Shown: positions 8,227 through 15,624 of the stretch, piece after piece | How positions within the stretch are numbered: the stretch's first letter is position 1 | Layout of the letters: each line of letters opens with the position of its first letter | Source: Dehalococcoidia bacterium | GTDB lineage: Bacteria; Chloroflexota; Dehalococcoidia; Lucifugimonadales; UBA3495 | Reading direction: 5' to 3' | DNA length: 34,488 bases | Assembly: GCA_012959605.1 (NCBI GenBank) | Contig: DUCU01000023.1 | Location: forward strand, 2,209 to 36,696 | Notes under the pieces: model-generated | Database searches by the model: none | What the model was told of the DNA's origin: nothing | Seen by the model: only the letters and a program-made list of their open reading frames with translations | Position numbers and translations under genes: made by a program

Positions 8227-8744
8227 GTAAAGTCTTGGCCTACGCCTGGGGCAAGGCGGATTCAAGGAATCGCCTAATCTTCCCAGATTATATTATTAAT
8301 CTGCCCTATCTCATCTTGGATTTGGAATGGTAAAATCTGCCAGGGTTTTCCAACCATAAAAAATATTCAAGTGAATTACAAGTACCTTGCCCAGGTGAAT
8401 TCAGACCAGGATACCCATCAAAGCGGAGTGAGAAGTATTCATTTTGATGTTGGCTGTCAAACCATGAGTTTTTAATCATTAATTCACTAGTGGTAACCAG
8501 GAATCAGCCATTTATTGGACCGGTCCGCAGACCGCAGAACGAAATCTTCGGATTGCCTTTGCAGCCGGTAACTGGTATCCTTTGAAGGCGATTTGTGCTT
8601 CTAAAGAGGCGTATTCCATCATAGAGACCCCCCGTAAAGAACGCAGTGAAGATTCCGGATACAGGCTCCCAATTACGGCCTCCGGTACCTCCTCTAAGCA
8701 CTCCGGCCAGTCCCTACCTTGTTAGTGGTAGTCTGGCGCACGTT
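8227..8744. other. Intergenic region upstream of the GreA-fusion gene
   Basis: About 520 bases lie between divergent genes. The first half is AT-rich. From about 8512 to 8718 the sequence is GC-balanced and open in more than one frame on both strands. On the minus strand a 36-codon frame begins at a double ATG (8622) after a G-run and ends at TAA 8512-8514. It resembles nothing I recognise. No RNA gene was seen. GGACCGGTCC (8517-8526) is a short palindrome. Confidence 0.4.
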
Positions 8745-8750
8745 TACGAT
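8745..8750 (+). promoter_or_regulatory. Candidate -10 element of the GreA-fusion gene
   Basis: TACGAT is the same -10 hexamer seen before the ilvB T-box, 45 bases upstream of the GTG start. The -35 is weak (TTGTTA at 8719-8724 with 20-base spacing, or TTAGTG at 17). Low confidence. Confidence 0.35.
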
Positions 8751-8794
8751 AGCTGAACACGGATCGAAGACTTACTGAAGGTGGAGGTACTTGA

Positions 8795-9616
8795 GTGACG
8801 ACCGAGCAAAGCCCTTTAATTTCGGAAGCTCTGAAGCATTTTGTGGCAGCCAAGAAGTCCGCAAAAACAGTCCAGCAAAGTCACCAGGAACTAGGCCGTT
8901 TTGTGGCCTGGTGTGGCAGGGAACGTAAAGTTTCCGAATTGGCGCCCTCGGAAGTCGCTGAGTACGCTCAGCAGATTGGTCTTGGCGGAGCAGAGTCCGT
9001 CACTCGATTAGGCCCCGTTAAGATTTTCCTTGCTTATTGGAAAGACCAGGGATGGATTGAAAACGGCCTGGCATCCCACCTCAGAGTCCCCCGCACCCGC
9101 CGCACCGCCGCAAAGTCCAATGTCCGGACCAATGGCCGCAGCGGCACCTCCGGCTCCCAACTCAGCCAAGAAGGCTATGACCGCCTGGTTGGTCAACTTG
9201 ATGACCTGAAAGACCAACGGGCTCTCGTGCTCGAAGATATCAAACGGGCCATGGCAGACAAAGACTTTCGTGAAAACGCCCCTCTGGATGCAGCCAAAGA
9301 CCAGCAGGGAATCGTTGAACTCCGCATCCGCGAACTTGAAGCCAGCATCAACAACGCTCAGATACTTCCTGAGGGCGTGTCCTCCAAGGTAGCCCGCTCC
9401 GCAGTTGGTGCCAAGGTCACCCTGAAAGATACCAACTCCGGAAAGACCCTGGCCTACACACTGGTAGATGTCCGCGAAGCAGACGTATCTGAAGGTAAGA
9501 TTTCCACTACCTCACCCGTCGGTCAGGCCCTTTTGGATCGGACAGTAGGTGAAGAAGTCACCATCAACGTCCCCAAAGGAACTCTCCGGTACTTGGTGCA
9601 ACGAATCACTGGCTAG
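8795..9616 (+). CDS. Recombinase core-binding-like domain fused to transcription factor GreA
   Basis: Residues 122-273 form a GreA-type elongation factor, which enters the RNA polymerase secondary channel and stimulates cleavage of backtracked RNA. SQEGYDRL opens the coiled coil. The tip loop KDFRENAPLDAAKDQQG keeps both acidic residues needed for cleavage (Asp157 and Glu160, equivalent to E. coli Asp41 and Glu44). The C-terminal FKBP-like domain ends GTLRYLVQRI. Residues 1-97 are unlike GreA: the pattern ALKHFVAAKKSAKTVQQS, ELGRFVAWC, VAEYAQQ and FLAYWKDQGWIENGLASHL is that of the SAM-like core-binding domain of tyrosine recombinases. No recombinase catalytic domain is present. A basic Ser/Gly/Arg linker joins the parts. 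The GTG start follows GGAGG by 7 bases. Confidence 0.85.
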   Translation: MTTEQSPLISEALKHFVAAKKSAKTVQQSHQELGRFVAWCGRERKVSELAPSEVAEYAQQIGLGGAESVTRLGPVKIFLAYWKDQGWIENGLASHLRVPRTRRTAAKSNVRTNGRSGTSGSQLSQEGYDRLVGQLDDLKDQRALVLEDIKRAMADKDFRENAPLDAAKDQQGIVELRIRELEASINNAQILPEGVSSKVARSAVGAKVTLKDTNSGKTLAYTLVDVREADVSEGKISTTSPVGQALLDRTVGEEVTINVPKGTLRYLVQRITG

Positions 9617-9682
9617 ATAGCTCCTCAACGTAAAAAGGCCGCCCCGGTTTAATGGGGCGGCCTTTTTACGTTGAGGAGCTAT
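9617..9682. terminator. Very long perfect terminator hairpin (29 bp stem)
   Basis: Positions 9617-9645 are the exact reverse complement of 9654-9682, with an 8-nt loop. The centre is a GC-rich stem flanked by AAAAAGG and CCTTTTT, a standard terminator. The outer 13 bases extend the pairing well beyond what termination needs. It starts one base after the TAG of the GreA-fusion gene. Confidence 0.88.
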
Positions 9683-9739
9683 GACCGGGAAATGACTAGA
9701 CATAAAACCGCGCTTAATCCGGGCTTAAAAATGACAAAC

Positions 9740-9775
9740 AAAAGGCGTCCCATTAACTGAGACGCCTTTTTATTT
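9740..9775 (-). terminator. Terminator of the peroxiredoxin gene
   Basis: AAAAGGCGTC (9740-9749) pairs with GACGCCTTTT (9761-9770). A- and T-runs on both sides allow use in either direction. It is the expected terminator for the minus-strand gene ending at 9806. Confidence 0.82.
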
Positions 9776-9805
9776 GCCTGTGAGTCCGGTGTGGCTAGGT
9801 TTGAG

Positions 9806-10264
9806 CTAGTCTAGCCCTTCAACCACTTCGAAGATGTCTACGGGGTTGGGCAGAGTGCCCGGTTCGTATTCCTCACGGAAACGAATCACGCCACCTTTGT
9901 CGATGATAATTACGGCCCGTTTGCTGGCACCGCGCTCTTCGTTGAAAAGGTCGTAAGCCTTGCTGGCTTCACCTTTGGGATGGAAGTCGGACAACTCCGG
10001 GTAGGGTAGTCCGCCCAATGCCGTGCTCCACGCCTTGTGGGAAGGAACTGTATCGCAGCTTATGCCCAGAACCTGAGCATTGTTATCCTCGAACCGTTTG
10101 TACTCCTGACGGAACGAAGTTGCTTGTGTCGTTCAACCAGCGGTGAAGTCGAACACGTGGAAGGAAAGGACAACTGTCTTGCCCTTGTAATTACTTAGGG
10201 AAACATCCCCATCGGCGGAAGGGAGTTTAAATTCGGGGGCTACATCGCCAACTTGAGCCGGCAT
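9806..10264 (-). CDS. Peroxiredoxin with TGA (probable selenocysteine) at the peroxidatic position
   Basis: This AhpC/TSA-family peroxiredoxin reduces peroxides in the cytoplasm. Read from the ATG at 10264 (after AGGTGG), the frame gives a full 152-residue protein: VGDVAPEFKLPS, then TVVLSFHVFDFTAG, a TGA at 10133-10135 (codon 44), then TTQATSFRQEY, VLGISCDT and SDFHPKG, ending in VVEGLD with TAG. Peroxiredoxins have Cys in that exact slot (FTxxCTTQ), so the TGA most likely encodes selenocysteine. The frame on both sides is intact. A Cys in GISCDT might act as resolving residue. An automatic caller would report only the last 70 codons. The Sec machinery (selA, selB, selC, selD) is not in the window. 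The alternative is a nonsense mutation at the active site. Confidence 0.82.
10094..10135 (-). promoter_or_regulatory. Candidate bacterial SECIS region following the TGA
   Basis: Two alternative hairpins follow the TGA. GAACGA pairs with TCGTTC (10112-10134, 11-nt loop, starting within the TGA codon). CCGT pairs with ACGG (10094-10112), with loop CAGGAGTACAA beginning 24 nt after the TGA, inside the usual distance for a bacterial SECIS. Both stems are short. This is a candidate only; folding and covariation would be needed to choose. Confidence 0.35.
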
Positions 10265-10322
10265 ATTCCCACCTTTTTGGTTTGAGATTTGGGCACGTTT
10301 CAACTAGAGCCCATGGGCGCAG

Positions 10323-10328
10323 ATTATA
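10323..10328 (-). promoter_or_regulatory. Candidate -10 box of the peroxiredoxin gene
   Basis: A perfect TATAAT lies on the minus strand about 59 bases upstream of the ATG. No good -35 is seen at 16-18 bases. Confidence 0.38.
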
Positions 10329-10384
10329 CCGCACAATCCGGCAGGGGACACCCAGTTGGGAGATTAAATTGGTTCTACACCCCG

Positions 10385-10393
10385 TGATATACT
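10385..10393 (+). promoter_or_regulatory. Extended -10 promoter candidate of the MBL-fold gene
   Basis: TGATATACT matches the extended -10 pattern TGnTATAnT, 55 bases before the GTG start. The -35 region is weak, which is usual for extended -10 promoters. Confidence 0.42.
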
Positions 10394-10447
10394 TGGCCGC
10401 GTTGTCACCGGGCATTTTCCGGTCATCTTTTATGTGGGGTATGTGTA

Positions 10448-11437
10448 GTGCAGGCGGAGTTCAAAAGCGGCGTTTACTTGCCAGAGTTAGACCTCTGGAT
10501 GGATTCAACCAGAAAGCGTGAATTCAGCCTGATTTCCCACGCCCACTCCGATCACACAGCTCGCCACATCAGGCCGGTACTCACCCCCAATACCGCCAGA
10601 CTTCTGGGCGATTACCTTCAGAAATCAGACCCGATTTTACTGCCCTACCATGAGCCCTACGAGACTCCGGCCTATACCATGACCCTTTACCCGGCCGGCC
10701 ATTGCCTTGGCTCAGCCCAAGCCTTGATCGAATCCAAAGAAACCGGCGAAAGGCTGCTCTACACGGGAGATATTAAAAGTCGTAAAAGCCCAACCAATGA
10801 GCCATTAGAGCCGGTGGCCTGCGACACCCTGGTCATAGAGTCCACCTATGGCCGACCCGAATACGTGTTCCCCCCGGAAGATCAGGTGCTGGAGACCGCA
10901 TACAAGACCCTGAGGATGTGGCTGTCTCGCGGCCAACGTCCGGTGATTCAAGGATGGCGGTTGGGCAAGTCTCAGGAGTTATTGCACCACCTTTTGGGCG
11001 AGGGTTTTGACGTGATGGTGGAGGAGAGTATCTACCTTGGAACCCAGATTTATCTGGAGGCTGGGGTGGAGTTTCCAGGTCAGGTGAAGATGTTTGAGGG
11101 CGATTGGCCGGAGGGCTGGATACTGATGTTTCCGCCCGGAAAACGCCGCGAGGCTTTGAAACTCTTCAGTCGTAAACGGACCCTAGAGATGACCGGTTGG
11201 GCAACCTCGGGTAGTATGCCTTGGGGCCGAGGGGCTGACGCTAGCTTGCCCTACAGCGATCACCCGGACTTCAACGAGTTGGTGGAGTACGTCCAGGCAG
11301 TTTCGCCCAAGCAGGTCTATACCGTGAACGGGTTTCCAGAGTTGGCCGTTAAACTGCGAGAGCTGGGCTACCCGGCAGTCCACCTAAGTGCCAAGGGCCA
11401 ACAGCAAGACACCGGCTTCCAGATGAAGCTGGTTTAG
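10448..11437 (+). CDS. Metallo-beta-lactamase-fold exonuclease-like protein (YSH1/CPSF group)
   Basis: This 329-residue protein has the metal-binding signature HAHSDH at residues 31-36, then PAGHCLGSAQ, LLYTGDIK and the ESTYG motif typical of the beta-CASP/exonuclease branch of the metallo-beta-lactamase fold. It ends with a region containing YSDHPDF and QVYTVNG. Members process RNA or DNA, and close relatives are annotated as ligase-associated DNA exonucleases or predicted mRNA 3'-processing exonucleases. No DNA ligase gene is adjacent. A GTG start is used, and a CoA-transferase gene follows after 54 bases in the same direction. Nuclease activity is inferred from motifs only. Confidence 0.82.
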   Translation: MQAEFKSGVYLPELDLWMDSTRKREFSLISHAHSDHTARHIRPVLTPNTARLLGDYLQKSDPILLPYHEPYETPAYTMTLYPAGHCLGSAQALIESKETGERLLYTGDIKSRKSPTNEPLEPVACDTLVIESTYGRPEYVFPPEDQVLETAYKTLRMWLSRGQRPVIQGWRLGKSQELLHHLLGEGFDVMVEESIYLGTQIYLEAGVEFPGQVKMFEGDWPEGWILMFPPGKRREALKLFSRKRTLEMTGWATSGSMPWGRGADASLPYSDHPDFNELVEYVQAVSPKQVYTVNGFPELAVKLRELGYPAVHLSAKGQQQDTGFQMKLV

Positions 11438-11491
11438 ATTGTCTTTGTATAGTTAACGCAAACCCAAATCCAAAAAGGAGAACATCTGGCT

Positions 11492-12904
11492 ATGACCAAC
11501 GAGATTTTACGCTCTCTTCTTCCGTTCGCAGGATGGGATGACGAGCGCGCCAACGACCTCACAATCACTGGCAACACCGATCCAATTTTGCCCACTTCGT
11601 TTCGGGTTACAGATACCAGTACAGCCGCCCTGGGGGCCCTTGGCCTGGCTGTGTCAGACCTTTGGGAATCCCGCACCGGACGCCGCCAGCAGGCAACCGT
11701 GGATGCCCGCCGAGCGACAGCCTCGCTCCGAAGCGGAAAATACATGCAGTTGGATGGCGCTGGAGTCTCCACTGAACGTAACACGGTGATGGGCACCTAC
11801 CCGACAAAAGATGGTCGCTGGAGCTACCTCCATTGCAACTTCCCCAACCACCGCGCCGCTGCTCTCAGCGTGCTGAGAGTGGCAGAAGACCGAGCTGAAG
11901 TGACTAAGGCCGTGGCCAAATGGGATGCCCTTGATCTGGAAGAGGCCATCATTGCCGCCAAGGGGGCCGGCGGCATGGTCCGCACCATGGAAGAATGGGC
12001 CAAACACCCGCAGGCCCAGGCCATCGCCTCATTGCCCTTGATGGAAATCGTCAAAATAGCTGACAGTCCGCCTGAGTCACTGCCGGAAGGCTCGCGTCCA
12101 TTGTCCGGGGTTCGAGTGCTGGATCTGACCCGGGTCTTAGCCGGACCAACCTGTGGGCGGACGCTGGCGGAGCACGGTGCGGATGTCATGAAGATTACCG
12201 CCGGACATCTGCCCAACCTCGGCTATCAGGAGTACGACACCGGTCACGGCAAATTAAACGCCCAATTAGACCTGCGAGACGAGAAACAGATGGAAACCCT
12301 GCGTGGACTCGTCCGCCAGACCGACGTGTTCTCACAGGGCTACCGGCCTGGGACTCTGGGAGGACGTGGTCTATCCCCTGAGGAGCTGGCAGAACTGCGG
12401 CCCGGAATCGTATATGTGTCTCTGTGCGCATTTAGCCACGAGGGGCCGTGGGCCTCGCGTCGCGGCTTCGATACTGTGATTCAGACCGTCAGTGGAATCA
12501 CCAACCGCCAGGGGGAATTGTTCCCTGGAGCAGCTCCCGGTCCGCAGTTCTACCCAGTATCGGCTATCGATTATCTGACCGGGTACCTGATGGCCTTTGG
12601 TGGCATGGTTGCCTTGAATCGCCGTGTGAAAGAGGGTGGTAGTTGGCTGGTGCGAATCTCGTTGGCGCAGGTTGGCCGTTGGCTCGTCAGCCAAGGTGAG
12701 ATTCCTGAGTCCCAGTTGCAAAATATTCCGGCCGAGTTCACTCCTGAAGAGGTGGCAGGTTGGTCCATGGTCACCGAGACACCCATGGGTAAACTTGGTC
12801 ATCTGGGGCCGGTGTTAGGACTATCTGAAACCACACCGCGCTGGGCCAGGCCGTCCGTGCCCCTAGGCCACCATGACGCGGTTTGGCCGGAAAGATCTAA
12901 GTAG
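11492..12904 (+). CDS. CaiB/BaiF family CoA-transferase with rearranged domain order
   Basis: Class III CoA-transferases move CoA between carboxylic acids. Their usual N-terminal signature, LSGVRVLDLTRVLAGPTCGR, appears here only at about residue 204, followed by the HGADVMKI strand and RRGFDTVIQTVSG with the likely catalytic Asp327. Residues 45-190 look like the later part of the family: SRTGRRQQATVDAR, MGTYPTKDGRWSYLHC and RTMEEWAKHPQAQAIAS. The C-terminus ends in a short partial large-domain segment. The order is therefore C-terminal part first, as in a permutation or two incomplete units joined. AAGGAG precedes the ATG by 8 bases. The substrate is unknown. It may be co-transcribed with the upstream MBL-fold gene. 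Confidence 0.82.
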   Translation: MTNEILRSLLPFAGWDDERANDLTITGNTDPILPTSFRVTDTSTAALGALGLAVSDLWESRTGRRQQATVDARRATASLRSGKYMQLDGAGVSTERNTVMGTYPTKDGRWSYLHCNFPNHRAAALSVLRVAEDRAEVTKAVAKWDALDLEEAIIAAKGAGGMVRTMEEWAKHPQAQAIASLPLMEIVKIADSPPESLPEGSRPLSGVRVLDLTRVLAGPTCGRTLAEHGADVMKITAGHLPNLGYQEYDTGHGKLNAQLDLRDEKQMETLRGLVRQTDVFSQGYRPGTLGGRGLSPEELAELRPGIVYVSLCAFSHEGPWASRRGFDTVIQTVSGITNRQGELFPGAAPGPQFYPVSAIDYLTGYLMAFGGMVALNRRVKEGGSWLVRISLAQVGRWLVSQGEIPESQLQNIPAEFTPEEVAGWSMVTETPMGKLGHLGPVLGLSETTPRWARPSVPLGHHDAVWPERSK

Positions 12905-13004
12905 CTTCAAACATCCTATGGAAATAATTTCGGCGGGCAAAGACCAATGTCGCATCACTCTTTAAGATTTGTTTGTGCCACGGGAATTGTAGAGGTTGCA
13001 ATTG

Positions 13005-13666
13005 CTAAACGATGTTCAACGTCAAGAATTTGGCGGTCTCGCCAAAATTATTATCAGCTACCGTCGTAATCTTAACTTTCGTTTTAATCGGTGAGGAAGG
13101 GGTTCTCAAGACGAACCTAATTGTCTGAGGTTCTGCAACGGCCAATACATTGGTTGCCTGCAGTTGAATCGAACCCTGAAATTTGTTGGGCTGCCGTTGA
13201 TTTACTGTCTTCCAATCCCAATCTTTACTCGAGGGTAAATCGTTATGTTCCCAATATAACTCGTACCCTTCTCCGAAAGTTACGGTTATAGGATAGTTGT
13301 TCCAAGCAGATATACCGGTGTTGTGAATGACGATAAATATACCAACTAACGAACCGCAAGCTACTTCAATCGATTCCAGTCTTTCGTCTCTATGAGTCCC
13401 GTCTTCTTGTTGTATTTCAAGAAACTCAGTAAAAAAGAAGTTGGAAATAATCGACCGTAGGTGAAGAATACTACTGAAACTGCTAAAGCTGCCTCGATTG
13501 CAGGGTCACTTGCCGTGAGCCAATCGCCTATTCCGTTAACGTCATCCGAGGCAATAACAATCCCAGCCCAGGAATAAGTCCACAAGCAGAATGTAATCAA
13601 TAAAAGCCACTTGGTTTGTTCCTGTGACTTAACTTTAGCTACTTCTGACAGGTGTATGCGCTTGAT
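13005..13666 (-). pseudogene. Small membrane-anchored protein of unknown family, frameshifted
   Basis: Two frames join into one protein-like sequence. The upstream part (from about 13663, with a TTG at 13600) has a hydrophobic segment TKWLLLITFCLWTYSWAG, and a second in ALAVSVVFFTYGRLF. At the A6 run 13431-13436 (T6 in the gene) the frame shifts, and the sequence continues as TEFLEIQQEDG, RDERLESIEVACGSL, ISAWNNYPITV, then a strand-rich domain to VKITTVADNNFG and a TAG at 13005-13007. One extra T in the run would restore a continuous frame. Upstream in the same frame lie ATG (13676-13678) and, three codons on, TGA (13667-13669), so even the start is uncertain. I do not recognise the family. 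It is either a pseudogene or an assembly error. Confidence 0.6.
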
Positions 13667-13776
13667 TCACACGCCCATAATTCTGGGCTATATTTGGGAC
13701 AGGAACAGGAACCCTGAAATTATTGTGATTACTAAAATCATTTCAGATCGCGATAAATCTTACTTAGTTCGCTAGC

Positions 13777-13820
13777 AAAAAAACAAGAAGACGACTCGCT
13801 TAGAGCGAACCGCCTTCTTG
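13777..13820 (-). terminator. Terminator of the ilv-leu operon
   Basis: Arms 13784-13800 and 13804-13820 pair over 17 positions with three imperfect ones and a 3-nt loop. On the minus strand they are followed by TTTTTTT. It lies 20 bases after the leuA stop codon. Confidence 0.85.
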
Positions 13821-13839
13821 AATTATTCCCAAATTCTAC

Positions 13840-15405
13840 CTAGTCTGGGGTGCTGCCTAGTGCTGGGACGTTGGACTCTTCGTCCGACGCGAGTTGGCGG
13901 TTGACCGCGCTCAGGTAAGCCTTGGCGCTGGCGACTATGATGTCGGTGTCGGCACCCCGGCCAGTGTAATTGCGGCCGTCCTTCTCGATACGGATGGTCA
14001 CGGTTCCTTGGGAGTCTATTCCCTCTGTTACCGCCTGGACATTGAAGTCCACCAATTTGGACTCGGTACCAATGGCTCGGTCAATGGCGTTGCAGATTGC
14101 GTCAACGGGGCCGTTTCCGGTGCACGCATCGGTGATGGACTCGCCGTCCGGTCCAATGAGTTTGACGGTGCCTGTGGGGATTCCCTGGTCGCCGCCGGTG
14201 AACTGCACGTGTTCCAGTGTGTAACTGATCGGTTCAGTTGATGTCCGCTTTTCCTCGTCCATGAGGATCTCCAAGTCGCGGTCGGTGACCTCCCGTTTCT
14301 TGTCGGCCAGGTCTTTGAAAGATTCAAATACCTTGGCCAAGTCCTCCCGAGAGAGGTTATAGCCCAGGTCTTCCAACCGTGACTGCAACCCGGCCCGGCC
14401 GCTGAGCTTGCCGAGGACCAGAGTGTTACCAGGGACGCCAACGCGCTCCGGCTGCATAACTTCGTAGGTGGAGCGGTTCTTCAACACACCGTCCTGGTGG
14501 ATACCAGAGGCGTGCCGGAAGGCGTTCTCGCCGACGATGGCCTTGTTGGACTGGACAGCCATGCCGGTGATACGGCTGACCATGCGGCTGGCTTGGTAAA
14601 TCTGGGTGGTGTCGGCGTTAATCTCGATGCCGAAATGGTCTTTACGTGTGTCCAGACCCATGATGATTTCTTCAATGGAGGCGTTGCCGGCCCGCTCGCC
14701 GATGCCGTTGATGCAGCCCTCCACCTGGCGTGCGCCGAACTCTACAGCAATCAAACTATTGGCGACGGCCAAGCCCAAGTCATTGTGACAGTGGACGCTT
14801 AGCGTGACATTCTCAATGCCCTTCACGTTGGCCTGCACATCTTTCAGCAACTGGCCAAAGCCGGTGGCGGATGGGATGGCGTAACCGACGGTGTCGGCTA
14901 TGTTGATGGTGGTGGCGCCAGCCTTGATGACCTCTTCCAGCATGTGGAACAGGTACTCAGGGTTGGTCCGGGTGGCGTCCATGGGAGAGAACTCCACGTC
15001 GTCGCAGTAGCTCTTGGCCTTAGTTACGCTTGAGATGGCCATCTCCAAAACATCTTCCCGGTTCTTGCGGAGCTGGTGCATCTGGTGAATCTCTGACGAA
15101 GAGAGGAACACGTGGATGCGGGGCCGCTTGGAGTGCTCCACAGCCCTGGCAGCTTGTTCCACGTCGTCGGCGACGGCCCGGGCCAAGGATGCGATGATGG
15201 GTCCGTCGATCTCTTTGGCGATGTTGGTCACCGCTTCAAAGTCTCCGGGTGAGCTGGCGGCGAAGCCGGCTTCGATGATGTCCACCTGCATCTTCTGCAA
15301 TTGGCGGGCAATTTCCATCTTCTCAACACCGGTCATGCCGATGCCGGCCGATTGTTCTCCGTCGCGGAGGGTTGTGTCCAAGAGCAATACTCGTTCTTTA
15401 GCCAT
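13840..15405 (-). CDS. leuA: 2-isopropylmalate synthase
   Basis: LeuA condenses acetyl-CoA with 2-oxoisovalerate, the first committed step of leucine synthesis. The 521-residue protein shows the DRE-TIM metallolyase signature LLDTTLRDGEQSAG near the N-terminus, the metal-binding SVHCHNDLGLA, GCINGIGERAGN and the ASGIHQDG motif. A C-terminal allosteric domain follows, in which leucine normally acts as feedback inhibitor. Length and domain order fit the long bacterial form. It is the last gene of the ilvB-ilvN-ilvC-leuA operon, which supplies its substrate, and is controlled by the T-box at the operon head. A 219-base structured spacer separates it from ilvC. leuC, leuD and leuB are not in the window. 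Confidence 0.96.
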   Translation of the reverse strand: MAKERVLLLDTTLRDGEQSAGIGMTGVEKMEIARQLQKMQVDIIEAGFAASSPGDFEAVTNIAKEIDGPIIASLARAVADDVEQAARAVEHSKRPRIHVFLSSSEIHQMHQLRKNREDVLEMAISSVTKAKSYCDDVEFSPMDATRTNPEYLFHMLEEVIKAGATTINIADTVGYAIPSATGFGQLLKDVQANVKGIENVTLSVHCHNDLGLAVANSLIAVEFGARQVEGCINGIGERAGNASIEEIIMGLDTRKDHFGIEINADTTQIYQASRMVSRITGMAVQSNKAIVGENAFRHASGIHQDGVLKNRSTYEVMQPERVGVPGNTLVLGKLSGRAGLQSRLEDLGYNLSREDLAKVFESFKDLADKKREVTDRDLEILMDEEKRTSTEPISYTLEHVQFTGGDQGIPTGTVKLIGPDGESITDACTGNGPVDAICNAIDRAIGTESKLVDFNVQAVTEGIDSQGTVTIRIEKDGRNYTGRGADTDIIVASAKAYLSAVNRQLASDEESNVPALGSTPD

Positions 15406-15456
15406 TATTGTTACCTATACCCTTTCTGATTTTTGAAATTAGGTGTGCCGTTCCCG

Positions 15457-15567
15457 CTAACTGCGGTGTTCAGAAAAGGGCCCCAGGTGCGCGTAGTCAA
15501 CCGTCGCCAGCCCTGCCAGGACCAGCGGGCGATGATCGACTACGCTCAACGCCTCCGGATTATTCAT
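15457..15567 (-). CDS. Possible 36-codon small ORF in the ilvC-leuA spacer
   Basis: An ATG at 15567, with GGAG seven bases upstream, opens a 36-residue frame beginning MNNPEALSVVDHRPLVLAGL and ending with TAG. It contains about ten Leu and Val codons but no run of them, so it is not a classical attenuator leader. It overlaps the hairpin at 15491-15545. It could be a real small protein, a leader for leuA, or chance. Confidence 0.25.
   Translation of the reverse strand: MNNPEALSVVDHRPLVLAGLATVDYAHLGPFSEHRS
15491..15545 (-). promoter_or_regulatory. Structured RNA segment between ilvC and leuA
   Basis: GCGTAGTC (15491-15498) pairs perfectly with GACTACGC (15538-15545), and inside it TCGCC (15504-15508) pairs with GGCGA (15528-15532). 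The resulting double-stem hairpin lies in the 219-base spacer of an operon where most other gaps are below 90 bases. It has no T-run, so it is not an intrinsic terminator. A role in leuA mRNA stability or translation is inference. Confidence 0.4.
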
Positions 15568-15624
15568 GATGATGCTCCACATCTTTGTTCTTGCCGTTTC
15601 TGGGTAAGTCGGGTTAACCCCGAT

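Noticed and set aside
9806-10018. Short 70-residue CDS starting MGGLPYPEL
   Set aside because: It is only the C-terminal part of the peroxiredoxin. The frame continues upstream across the TGA to a well-placed ATG with a ribosome site.
13894-14802. Plus-strand open frames opposite leuA, and similar ones opposite ilvB, aroA and others
   Set aside because: They are antisense shadows of well-recognised genes, with no ribosome sites or family motifs.
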